Source: an uncultured Syntrophomonadaceae bacterium (GTDB lineage Bacteria; Bacillota; Syntrophomonadia; Syntrophomonadales; Syntrophomonadaceae). From it: DNA of 8,125 nt. A program made the position numbers and the translations under genes. The first letter of the stretch is position 1, and every line of letters begins with the position of its first letter. The notes under the pieces were generated by a model. The model ran no database searches. It was not told the DNA's origin and saw only the letters and a program-made list of their open reading frames with translations. Shown here in pieces: positions 1-6,019 of the stretch. The stretch covers positions 1 through 8,125 of the forward strand of contig CALXSZ010000010.1 of the NCBI GenBank assembly GCA_944391275.1, written 5' to 3'.

Positions 1-552
1 ATCCGCCCAAACAGTTAGACTCAATCCGGCAAAAGCGGCCAGTAATACCACGGACAAATCCATCCGCCGAGTAAATTGATAGGCCGAGGCAGCAGCGAAA
101 ATGGCCAGTGGAAGAGCGAGCCCCAGAAAAAGAACATACGCGAGGATATAGTTGGTTGCGTCAAAGACCGTTCCGATCTGCATCCAACTGATGGGAAGCC
201 AAACCAACATTGTGGTAAAAAACGTTAACAAGGCGGCAGCGATTAGAACCATCAGACGTATAAAGGCCATGCGTAATGGGGAAACGACCGCATCGATGAG
301 TATATCCACTCGACTTCGGCTAGCTCGGTCCAGTTCAAATAGGGTGAGTAGGCCAAATAGAATGCCGCCCGCCACGCCGCCGGCCAGGGATGGATTTGCT
401 AGGTATAAGGAAAACAGGGTGCTAGCGGTGGCCGGATGATAGAGGGTATGTCCTGCCAGAGGAGAAAGTATGGTCAGCACAACCACCAGTGCAGTCATAC
501 GGTTTTGTAGAAGACGTTTTAATTCCAGGCAAAACAGTCGAAATGTTGTCAT
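1..552 (-). CDS. ABC-2-type transporter permease, N-terminal part (runs off the window)
   Basis: I translated this by hand from the ATG at 552-550. The frame stays open to base 1, giving the first 184 residues. It begins with a short basic cytoplasmic stretch (residues 1-19) followed by about five hydrophobic segments, near 20-38, 56-74, 97-119, 134-156 and 165-183, as expected for an ABC-2-type integral membrane subunit. The start is fixed by its neighbour: the stop codon of the ATPase gene (TGA, 551-549) overlaps this ATG as ATGA, and a GGGGG-rich Shine-Dalgarno stretch lies about 9 bases upstream inside the ATPase gene. Such overlap implies translational coupling and a shared complex. It presumably forms the membrane pore partnered with that ATPase. 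The substrate cannot be read from the sequence. The rest of the protein, and any second permease or extracellular domain, lies outside the window. The family call is firm; the transport direction and substrate are not known. Confidence 0.8.
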   Translation of the reverse strand, partial: MTTFRLFCLELKRLLQNRMTALVVVLTILSPLAGHTLYHPATASTLFSLYLANPSLAGGVAGGILFGLLTLFELDRASRSRVDILIDAVVSPLRMAFIRLMVLIAAALLTFFTTMLVWLPISWMQIGTVFDATNYILAYVLFLGLALPLAIFAAASAYQFTRRMDLSVVLLAAFAGLSLTVWAD

Positions 553-1409
553 TTGTTTGTCCCCCTAGAAATGAGATAGAGATAAGCGTCTTCCAGCGTA
601 GGTTCATCGGGTTGAACATAGTCCGGCAGAATATCTGCGACTGCCCGACACCGAATTCCCTGGCTCGTGTTGACTCGAGCGGTAATGGTTAAACCGTGCC
701 CTTGGTTAGATTGGCGTTCCCAAAAGACTCCTACATGACCTGCGGCAGCCTGGATCATTTGAGTTGGCGTACCGGTAAATAAGATTCTGCCATGGTCGAT
801 GACGACAAGTTGGTTACATACTGACTGGATATCCTCGATAATGTGAGTGGATAATAGGATCAGTCGATTCTGTGCGAGGCGAGAGAATAAATTTCGGAAA
901 TGAATGCGTTCTTCCGGGTCAAGTCCTACGGTGGGTTCATCCAGGATCAAAAAAGGCGGATAACCCAATAAAGCTTGAGCAATACCTACTCGTTGGCGCT
1001 GGCCGCCCGATAGAGTATCCATCTTGGAAGTCGCTTTTTCTTCCAAATTAACGACCCGAATGATTTCTTGAATGGCGGTCTTGGGATCTGAAAGGCCCTT
1101 CAAGGCAGCCATGTAATCTAAAAATTGGAATACGGTAAGCTCGTCAAACAGACCGAAATCTTGGGGTAAATAGCCCAACTGCGCTTTTAGAAGACGTTCG
1201 GTTTGGGTAAGAGAAACTCCGTCTAACTGAATGGTTCCGGAGGTGGGGATTTGAGCTGCGGCCAGCAGCTTGATCAGAGTGGATTTTCCTGCGCCGTTCG
1301 GCCCCAGTAAACCGATCAGGTTTGGGGTATGCAGATCAAGACTGACGTCTTGTAGCGCCTGTTTTCCGTTAGGGTAGGTCATGCTGACTCCTTGAATACT
1401 TATTTTCAT
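549..1409 (-). CDS. ABC transporter ATP-binding protein
   Basis: This is a 286-residue cytoplasmic ATPase subunit with a complete nucleotide-binding domain. It has Walker A GPNGAGKST (residues 36-44), a Q-loop glutamine in LPQDFG (83), the signature LSGGQ (133-137), Walker B FLILDE (153-158) with the catalytic Glu at its end, a D-loop in GLDP, and an H-loop His in LSTHI (189). The C-terminal 70 residues after the core are a less conserved extension. An upstream in-frame ATG (1571) would add 54 residues, but they are translated from the kinase 3' end and the terminator hairpin and resemble no ABC domain. The ATG at 1409 has an AGAAAGGA site 10 bases upstream (1420-1427) and gives a normal length. 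Its stop overlaps the start of the permease gene. The cargo is unknown. Linkage to a two-component system is typical of exporters that respond to envelope stress or antimicrobial peptides, but that is inference. Confidence 0.92.
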   Translation of the reverse strand: MKISIQGVSMTYPNGKQALQDVSLDLHTPNLIGLLGPNGAGKSTLIKLLAAAQIPTSGTIQLDGVSLTQTERLLKAQLGYLPQDFGLFDELTVFQFLDYMAALKGLSDPKTAIQEIIRVVNLEEKATSKMDTLSGGQRQRVGIAQALLGYPPFLILDEPTVGLDPEERIHFRNLFSRLAQNRLILLSTHIIEDIQSVCNQLVVIDHGRILFTGTPTQMIQAAAGHVGVFWERQSNQGHGLTITARVNTSQGIRCRAVADILPDYVQPDEPTLEDAYLYLISRGTNK

Positions 1410-1443
1410 ATGGTTGGTATCCTTTCTGTGTAAGATTAGATGT

Positions 1444-1449
1444 AGTATA
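1444..1449 (-). promoter_or_regulatory. possible -10 box for the ABC transporter genes
   Basis: On the minus strand the sequence TATACT lies about 35 bases upstream of the ATPase start codon and downstream of the kinase terminator. It would allow the transporter genes to be transcribed separately from the two-component genes. I see no good TTGACA-like -35 box at 16-18 bases and no TG extension, so support is weak. The box sits inside an imperfect palindrome with TAGA...TCTA outer arms, which could be a regulator site. Confidence 0.25.
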
Positions 1450-1510
1450 TTTCTACCCTGTGGAAAAAACTTGGAGATCATATGCATTTTGTGTGGAGAT
1501 GTTCCGGATA

Positions 1511-1549
1511 AAAATAAAAAAACCGTTCTATTGCGTAGAACGGTTTTTT
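1511..1549 (-). terminator. rho-independent terminator after the sensor kinase
   Basis: A perfect 14-bp stem (1517-1530 with 1536-1549) encloses a 5-base loop (1531-1535). The core is CCGTTCTA/TAGAACGG flanked by A and T runs. Read on the minus strand the hairpin is followed by a long T-rich tail reaching about 1511. The stop codon of the kinase (TAG, 1530-1528) lies within the stem, so the terminator begins inside the coding sequence. Because both arms end in A/T runs it could also terminate plus-strand transcription, but no plus-strand gene approaches it. Confidence 0.88.
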
Positions 1550-3081
1550 CTGAAGATGGAAGTATGTTCATGGGATAGAGATCTGTTCATGGGAAAAAGA
1601 ATGGACGCCTGCACGCCATCTTTTGTATTCTCGATCACGCAAGAGGTGTGGTGCTGTTTTAAGATTTGTTGCACCAGATAAAGTCCTAGACCACTGCCGC
1701 CGGTGTTGCGATTCCGAGATTCTTCGCCTCGGTAAAAGGCTTCAAAAAGATGTGGAAGGGCATCCGATTGGATATGCGTATCGGTATTTTCTATGGTCAA
1801 GGCGGGAAACCCTTGCCTTCTGCCGCACCACACACGGATCTCCGCTCCTTCTGGAGAATAAAAAGAGGCGTTGGAAAGAAGGTTTCCAATGGCCTTTCCC
1901 AGCAGAAAAGCGTCTCCGGTCACAATGGTTTTCGGCGTCAGATGGGTTACAAGATGCTGTCCGCGTAATTTCAGCAGTTCGCTGTCCGTCATAAGTTGCT
2001 GCGTAATTAGGGTAGATAATTCTACCGGTTCTTGCTTGACGGAGATTACTCCGGTTTCCATACGGGAAATGGACAGCATCTTCTCAATGAGGCTTTCCAT
2101 GCGTGTTGCGACTTGGAGAGAACGGAGCAAGTATTTATCTCGGTCCCGATATACATCGATTCCCTCTAGCATTCCGGTCAGTTGGCCTTTTAAGATCGTG
2201 ACCGGCGTTTTTAGCTCATGGGAGACAGCCGAGAAGAAAGAAAGACGCTGTCGATCCAGTTCCCGTTCCCGCTCTACTTCTCCACGCAGGGCCTGGTTGG
2301 CGGTTTCCAATTCTTTTAGGGCAGTGGATAATCGCTGGGCCATCTGATCTAAACTGCGGCTCAATACGCCGATTTCATCCTGGCGTTGTTCTCCACATTT
2401 CCCATTGAAATTCAACTGAGCCATTTGGCTGGCAATTCCGCTGATTCGTACAATGGGACGAGTGATGTAACGGGAGTAAATCAAGGCGCACAGCAAGGAA
2501 AAAAACAATAATACCAGCAATAGCCATGGCGCCATCTGGATCAGCGCCTTCACCGCCAGATTTTCTACTTTCACGCGGGGGATGACGCAAAGCGAATAGT
2601 GTTCCTCCTGATTGGAGAATTGGACGTCGGTTTGGATCATATTTTGTTCGGATAGGGTAACGGTCACGATATCATTCGTTTCAGGGACGTTTGTGGTCCA
2701 GGAGATAATCGAATCGTTCTTGACGGAGATATTGTTGAATGCATCCGCTTCCGTTGGATTGTCTTGATATACGGTTTGGATGGCAAGTTGAGAATTTGTG
2801 CGGACCATTTGCCCATCAGAGTCCAGCAGCATTGCGTCGGCTCCAGAAGAGCGTATAAACGCATCAAGCAAAGGTCCGCAGTTGTCGAGTGAGGTATCTG
2901 TTAGTTTATCGACAAATGCGTCTACCTGCTGTTTTAGATCATCGTTCACTATAGCCGTATACGTAATCGGCGTGGCCCAGGCGATCAAGAAAAAGGTAAT
3001 CGTCCCGGAACAGAGTAAAATGAGCGTGGTAATACAGAAAATACGGGCCGTTAGGCTCTCGCTAAACTTCTTTCGCAGCAC
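1528..3081 (-). CDS. membrane sensor histidine kinase (VanS-like, HAMP-containing)
   Basis: This 517-residue kinase is the sensor of the pair with the overlapping response-regulator gene. It has a basic N-terminus, a first membrane helix (about 13-37), an extracytoplasmic sensor region of about 140 residues (38-177) and a second helix (about 181-203). A HAMP domain (about 205-257) with a coiled linker follows. The HisKA domain carries the phosphoacceptor in SHELKTP (His288). The HATPase_c domain has its N-box around 396-404 (GNLLSN), a degenerate G1 segment ENTDTHI (431-437) and a G2 loop GGSGLGL (461-467). The start is GTG at 3081-3079, supported by AAGAGGAG at 3091-3098, nine bases upstream, and by the length. 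It overlaps the regulator gene by 20 bp. The last codons and the stop lie in the terminator stem. The sensor region resembles no domain I can name, so the stimulus is unknown. Confidence 0.93.
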   Translation of the reverse strand: MLRKKFSESLTARIFCITTLILLCSGTITFFLIAWATPITYTAIVNDDLKQQVDAFVDKLTDTSLDNCGPLLDAFIRSSGADAMLLDSDGQMVRTNSQLAIQTVYQDNPTEADAFNNISVKNDSIISWTTNVPETNDIVTVTLSEQNMIQTDVQFSNQEEHYSLCVIPRVKVENLAVKALIQMAPWLLLVLLFFSLLCALIYSRYITRPIVRISGIASQMAQLNFNGKCGEQRQDEIGVLSRSLDQMAQRLSTALKELETANQALRGEVERERELDRQRLSFFSAVSHELKTPVTILKGQLTGMLEGIDVYRDRDKYLLRSLQVATRMESLIEKMLSISRMETGVISVKQEPVELSTLITQQLMTDSELLKLRGQHLVTHLTPKTIVTGDAFLLGKAIGNLLSNASFYSPEGAEIRVWCGRRQGFPALTIENTDTHIQSDALPHLFEAFYRGEESRNRNTGGSGLGLYLVQQILKQHHTSCVIENTKDGVQASILFPMNRSLSHEHTSIFRKNRSTQ

Positions 3082-3727
3082 GATAACCCACTCCTCTTAC
3101 CGTCTCGATGTAGTTTTGCTTCAGCTTGTGCCGGAGATTTTTGATGTGGCTATCCACCACGCGTTCGTCTCCATAAAAATCATAGCCCCAAAGTTTGGCT
3201 AATAACATTTCTCTGGTAAAAACACGTCCGGGTGCCGCCAAGAAGGTATACAAAAGTTCAAATTCCCGTGCGGTGAGCGCTAAGGGATGACCTTTTAATA
3301 TGACTTCTCGGGTACTTCGATTGATCACGAGATCCCGGTAGCGCAGACAGGTCTCTTCCTTTTCCCCGGTACTTCGGCGAAGGATCACCCGGATTTTCTC
3401 CAACAGAATAGACATAGAGAAAGGTTTGGTTATGTAATCGTCAATATCCAAGCCAAAACCGCGCAGCTGTTGTTCCTCCCCGTCCAAAGCTGTGAGCATG
3501 AGAATGGGGACTTGGGAATGCTGACGAATTTGTTTACATACCTCAAATCCATTTATTTTCGGTAGCATGACGTCCAGTAAAATCAGGGCAAAAGGCCGAG
3601 CGTGGAACTGTTTCAAAGCGGTTACACCGTCTCCAGCGACGACGGGCGCATAACCCGCATTCCGAAGGTAGGCGCAGAGCAGTTCTTGGATATCCGGCTC
3701 GTCTTCCACAATTAAAATATTCTTCAT
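3062..3727 (-). CDS. OmpR/PhoB-family DNA-binding response regulator
   Basis: This is a 221-residue cytoplasmic transcription regulator. The receiver domain (about 1-117) has the acidic pocket E8/D9 in VEDEPD, phosphoacceptor Asp52 in LLDVMLP, Thr79 in MLTALD and Lys101 in ITKPF. The winged-helix Trans_Reg_C domain (about 125-219) shows LTAREFELL, the recognition-helix region RVVDSHIKNLRHKL and the terminal RGVGYRA motif. All catalytic residues are present. An ATG nine codons upstream (3754) is less likely: the start at 3727 begins with the usual MKNILIVEDE and has AGGAAGGTG at 3734-3742, six bases away. It is co-transcribed with the kinase and overlaps it by 20 bp. The target promoters are not shown. 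The ABC genes downstream and the promoter of its own operon are the natural candidates. Confidence 0.95.
   Translation of the reverse strand: MKNILIVEDEPDIQELLCAYLRNAGYAPVVAGDGVTALKQFHARPFALILLDVMLPKINGFEVCKQIRQHSQVPILMLTALDGEEQQLRGFGLDIDDYITKPFSMSILLEKIRVILRRSTGEKEETCLRYRDLVINRSTREVILKGHPLALTAREFELLYTFLAAPGRVFTREMLLAKLWGYDFYGDERVVDSHIKNLRHKLKQNYIETVRGVGYRAAKEV
3091..3098 (-). promoter_or_regulatory. ribosome binding site deciding the GTG start of the kinase
   Basis: The minus-strand sequence AAGAGGAG ends nine bases before the GTG at 3081-3079. It lies within the last codons of the response-regulator gene. Ribosomes finishing the regulator would be next to this site, consistent with coupled translation of the two proteins. 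Confidence 0.7.
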
Positions 3728-3744
3728 CGCAATCACCTTCCTGG

Positions 3745-3753
3745 AGTATAACA
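3745..3753 (-). promoter_or_regulatory. candidate extended -10 promoter element for the response regulator
   Basis: On the minus strand the sequence reads TGTTATACT, an extended -10 box (TGn plus TATACT). No convincing -35 hexamer sits at the standard spacing, which extended -10 promoters can tolerate. A caution: transcription from here would start around 3738, inside the Shine-Dalgarno site at 3734-3742, leaving a leader of only about 11 bases. The real promoter may lie further upstream. Confidence 0.35.
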
Positions 3754-4148
3754 TGAAATTGTGAATTTATGATGGAGAAACGCTTGTAGAGCAAGAAAAA
3801 AGTGTGGATAATCTGACAAGATTTTCTTGGCGAACCGAAAATTTAGTATTAAAATACTAAAATAAATATGATAGAAATATTACCAGAAAGCGAAGGAAGG
3901 CGTCTTTTTATGAGCACGTGTTCTATAGGCGAAAAAATTCTGTCTAGAGTAACTCTGGCCTTATGCTTTATAAAAACGTTGTAATTGCGACAGAAGAAAG
4001 TTAACGAGGAGTATAGCAAGATTTTCAGTCTAAACTGTTTTAAGTCGATTTTATTAAGAATCGTAGTTTCATGAGATGAAATTGACCAACTATGGAGGAA
4101 AATATATGGCAATGAACTTTAAGGAAGACAATACCATTGAACCGTTGA
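3754..4148. other. AT-rich intergenic region without a supported gene
   Basis: About 400 bases separate the response regulator from the hsdS remnant. The stretch is visibly richer in A and T than the genes on either side. Very short plus-strand ORFs follow plausible ribosome binding sites: 24 codons from 3910 (GGAAGG upstream) and 22 codons from 4106 (GGAGGA at 4094-4099). Neither gives a recognisable protein. The minus strand carries an 87-codon ORF (4112-3849) with no clear ribosome binding site and no recognisable domain. Small inverted repeats are present at 3842-3861 and 4067-4081. I see no transposase, integrase or tRNA. It is best read as spacer plus eroded remnants. Confidence 0.5.
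3842..3861. repeat. perfect 9-bp inverted repeat, operator-like
   Basis: The arms TTTAGTATT (3842-3850) and AATACTAAA (3853-3861) are perfect complements separated by AA. The 20-base near-palindrome lies about 115 bases upstream of the response-regulator start. It is too AT-rich, with too short a loop, for an efficient terminator, and no T-run follows. A dimeric regulator site is a reasonable reading, but nothing shows which protein would bind. Confidence 0.5.
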
Positions 4149-4668
4149 TCATCTCCATATACAAGAACGATTGAGCCGCATAAGAGTAGATACTGGTTAT
4201 TGAATTTAGATATGGTTGAGTCAGAAACCGGACGTATCAAAAAAAATATACGTACAAAAAGAGGATATAGGTTCTTCAACTACGACGTTCTCATCTGACT
4301 ATGTGCTATATTCAAAGCTTAGGCCCTATCTAAATAAGGTTGTCATTCCTGATGAATGCGGTTATGCAACAGCAGAGCTCATTCCACTTTTACCAAATCA
4401 GCATATTATTAACCAAGTATACCTTGCTCAGATGCTTCGAGGGCATGAATTTGTGTCTTTTATTTCAAATCATGTTTCAGGGACAAAAATGCCTCGTGTG
4501 AATATGAATATATTTTGGAATTTTGACATTATGCTGCCGCCGATGGACCTTCAAGAGCAATTTGCATCCTTCGTCCGGCAGAGCGATAAATCAAAATTGG
4601 AATTGAAAAAGGCTCTCTCTGAGCTGACCGCAACCTATAAACGCATCATAGCGGAAAATCTTGGTTGA
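4149..4668 (+). pseudogene. hsdS: type I restriction-modification specificity subunit (HsdS), 3' remnant with frameshift
   Basis: The main open frame to 4668 carries the end of an HsdS DNA-recognition subunit. It reads SSTTTF...YVLYSKLRPYLNKVVIPDE, typical of the distal part of a target-recognition domain, then LPPMDLQEQFASFV and a charged helix ending TYKRIIAENLG, typical of the C-terminal conserved helix. HsdS normally selects the sequence methylated or cut by an HsdM/HsdR complex and is around 400 residues with two recognition domains; about 170 codons remain here. Family sequence continues upstream in another frame (4149-4247, ...SRYWLLNLDMVESETGRIKK) and passes into the main frame at a run of eight A residues (4239-4246), where seven would keep one frame. 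A TGA at 4146-4148 closes the upstream frame. A TTG at 4216 could start the 150-codon part, but it has no good ribosome binding site and lies inside the homologous region. No hsdM or hsdR is visible. Confidence 0.78.
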
Positions 4669-4796
4669 GAAATAGGACCGATCGTAAAGTTTCCTCCGAA
4701 TCGTGAGGATACCGGCGTCAGAGAAAATCAAAAAGATGAAAACGGTCATGATAATATGAATTAATTTATTTTTTACCATATTTAATAGCTGGATGC

Positions 4797-4841
4797 TAAA
4801 AATCCTCAACAGATTTTGTTGAAATACGATCTGTTGAGGAT
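4797..4841 (-). terminator. rho-independent terminator after the polysaccharide deacetylase gene
   Basis: A perfect 13-bp stem (ATCCTCAACAGAT at 4802-4814 with its complement at 4829-4841) encloses a 14-base loop. Read on the minus strand, the stem is followed by a run of five T residues (from 4802 down to 4798). It lies about 45 bases beyond the stop codon of the deacetylase gene. On the plus strand no T-run follows, so it should act only on minus-strand transcripts. The loop is longer and the T-run shorter than ideal. Confidence 0.72.
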
Positions 4842-4884
4842 ATAAGTGTTAAAAAATTCCTCATTTTTTGATTTTTATAGGATT

Positions 4885-5616
4885 TTATGGTTCGGCTACC
4901 CCCATGGTGAGAAGTTCGGAGACGGTAACAAATGTATAGCCTTGACTTTTCAAGTCGTCTAAAATTTGTGGAAGAGCTTCGGTTGTTTGTTTACAGGTGT
5001 CGCTCGCGTGCATCAAGATAATGGCGCCGGGATGAATCTTTTCATGAACGCGCGCCACAATATTTTCTACGCCCGGATTCATCCAGTCTAAGCTGTCCAC
5101 CGACCATTGAACGGCTTGATACTGGCATTCCTGCGCGGCCTGAATCACGGAGTTATTATAGTCACCGTTCGGCATACGTATTAAATTCGCCTCTACTCCG
5201 GTGACTTCCTTAATATTATTATGGGCTTTCATGATTTCCTGTTTGATTTCATCCAGGCTAAGATTGCTGTAGTCAATGTGCCGATGTCCGTGGCTGGCGA
5301 TTTCATGTCCTTCGTCCCGGATTTGACAGGGAATTTCCGGATAATCTTTTACCCAAGGACCTGAAAGAAAGAACGTTGCTTTTACATTGGCTTCTTTTAA
5401 TATGTCCAGGACGGGACGAGGCGTATGATCGCCCCAACTGATATCGAACGTTAGCGCTACGACTTTGGTATCGGTCTGAATCTGATAGATGGGGTGCAGC
5501 TTGGTCGCTGCTTGTACGCCAACCCCAGCTAAACCAATTAGAACAATTGCGATGAGTCCCATTTTAAAAATACGGCTTCCCTTTTTTAGGGCGTAAAAAC
5601 CGAAAAACTTTGGCAT
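4885..5616 (-). CDS. pdaB: polysaccharide deacetylase, PdaB-like sporulation protein
   Basis: This 243-residue protein has a basic N-terminus, one hydrophobic segment (about 19-37, signal or membrane anchor) and a NodB-type deacetylase domain (about 50-235) facing outside. Motif 1 is TFDISWGD (56-63), in which the usual second Asp is Ile, as in PdaB proteins. Motif 2 is SHGHRH with metal-binding His109 and His113. Motif 3 is RMPNGDY (147-153), where R-P-P-x-G is more usual. WSVDSLDW (171-178) and IILMHAS (199-205, His203) follow. PdaB-type proteins act in the spore envelope or cortex of endospore formers. Substrate and activity here are inferred from the family only. The ATG is preceded by AAAGGAGG at 5622-5629, five bases away. 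The gene is monocistronic, with a terminator downstream and divergent dapF upstream. I could not identify a sporulation sigma-factor promoter with confidence. An ordinary chitin-oligosaccharide or peptidoglycan deacetylase is the alternative. Confidence 0.85.
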   Translation of the reverse strand: MPKFFGFYALKKGSRIFKMGLIAIVLIGLAGVGVQAATKLHPIYQIQTDTKVVALTFDISWGDHTPRPVLDILKEANVKATFFLSGPWVKDYPEIPCQIRDEGHEIASHGHRHIDYSNLSLDEIKQEIMKAHNNIKEVTGVEANLIRMPNGDYNNSVIQAAQECQYQAVQWSVDSLDWMNPGVENIVARVHEKIHPGAIILMHASDTCKQTTEALPQILDDLKSQGYTFVTVSELLTMGVAEP

Positions 5617-5621
5617 AATTT

Positions 5622-5629
5622 CCTCCTTT
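5622..5629 (-). promoter_or_regulatory. consensus Shine-Dalgarno site of the deacetylase gene
   Basis: The minus-strand sequence AAAGGAGG ends five bases before the ATG at 5616-5614. It is a near-perfect match to the anti-Shine-Dalgarno sequence of Gram-positive 16S rRNA and settles the start codon. Confidence 0.75.
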
Positions 5630-5979
5630 TACAGATCTAATTTTTCACTCGTCTAAAAAGCACGATTTTTTTCACTGTTTTGATGCTATTTTATGAAGAA
5701 ACGAAAAAGAATAGAAGCGATAAAAGGAGAAGAAAAAAGAAAAATGGAACGAGAGCTTTTTTATTTTCCCGTCAGGAGTTTTATGAATCGGGTAAAAAAG
5801 AGGGGAAAAGGCTCCATTTTTATAAAAAATTCAGTTCGTTCAAAGTCAATCATGAGGGATTCTATGAATGAAAGGAAATTTCAAATAACGGAAGCCGTTT
5901 TTTGTCAATGAAAAGGCCTGAAAATTTTGAAAATTATACAATAAACACGACAAAAAAGCCTGCTTTCATCTGAAAAATC
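5630..5979. other. divergent intergenic region between the deacetylase gene and dapF
   Basis: This 350-base stretch between two genes reading outward has no gene I can support. Bases 5693-5760 are strongly A- and G-rich on the plus strand, giving overlapping lysine/arginine-rich short ORFs (5680-5871 and 5693-5911). These lack a properly placed ribosome binding site and resemble no known family. A direct repeat TTTTTCACT occurs at 5641-5649 and 5668-5676, spaced 27 bases, within the likely promoter zone of the deacetylase gene. A five-pair hairpin at 5887-5899 with a T-run to 5903 is a weak terminator candidate. Confidence 0.5.
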
Positions 5980-5988
5980 TGCTATGAT
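5980..5988 (+). promoter_or_regulatory. candidate extended -10 promoter for dapF-dapL
   Basis: TGCTATGAT combines a TG extension with a -10 box TATGAT (5983-5988). Transcription would start near 5995, leaving a leader of about 25 bases before the dapF ATG at 6020, enough to include its ribosome binding site. The -35 region at 17 bases is poor, as is common for extended -10 promoters. The position also argues against translation starting at the in-frame ATG at 5984, which lies inside this box. Confidence 0.5.
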
Positions 5989-6019
5989 AGAGGAAAAATA
6001 CACAGAAAGAAGTGAAGCG

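Noticed and set aside
152..692. Open frames on both strands within the permease start and ATPase end
   Set aside because: They are out-of-frame shadows of the permease and ATPase, whose own frames show membrane segments and ABC motifs.
1410..1571. N-terminal extension of the ATPase starting at the ATG at 1571
   Set aside because: The extra 54 codons read through the terminator hairpin and the kinase 3' end. The product begins properly at 1409 with a good ribosome binding site.
1623..2347. Plus-strand open frames of 70-160 codons opposite the kinase gene
   Set aside because: They lie antisense to a kinase with complete conserved motifs, have no recognisable domain and no promoter or ribosome site of note.
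3849..4112. 87-codon minus-strand ORF in the AT-rich spacer
   Set aside because: It has no clear ribosome binding site and no recognisable motif. Open frames of this size arise easily in AT-rich non-coding DNA.
4149..4668. Interpretation as an intact half-length HsdS starting at TTG 4216
   Set aside because: HsdS-like sequence continues upstream of the TTG in another frame, no good ribosome site precedes it, and no HsdM partner is present.
4591..4809. 72-codon minus-strand ORF with a hydrophobic segment, overlapping the hsdS end
   Set aside because: Its 3' half is antisense to the conserved HsdS helix and its start lies within the deacetylase terminator. No Shine-Dalgarno site is visible for it or for the internal ATG near 4779.
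5887..5903. Hairpin AACGG/CCGTT followed by a T-run, as a terminator
   Set aside because: The stem is only five pairs and no supported plus-strand gene lies upstream. It is kept as a weak candidate in the intergenic description.
5693..5911. 72-codon lysine/arginine-rich plus-strand ORF before dapF
   Set aside because: The composition follows from an A/G-rich stretch. There is no well-spaced ribosome binding site, no family resemblance, and a second frame is open over the same bases.
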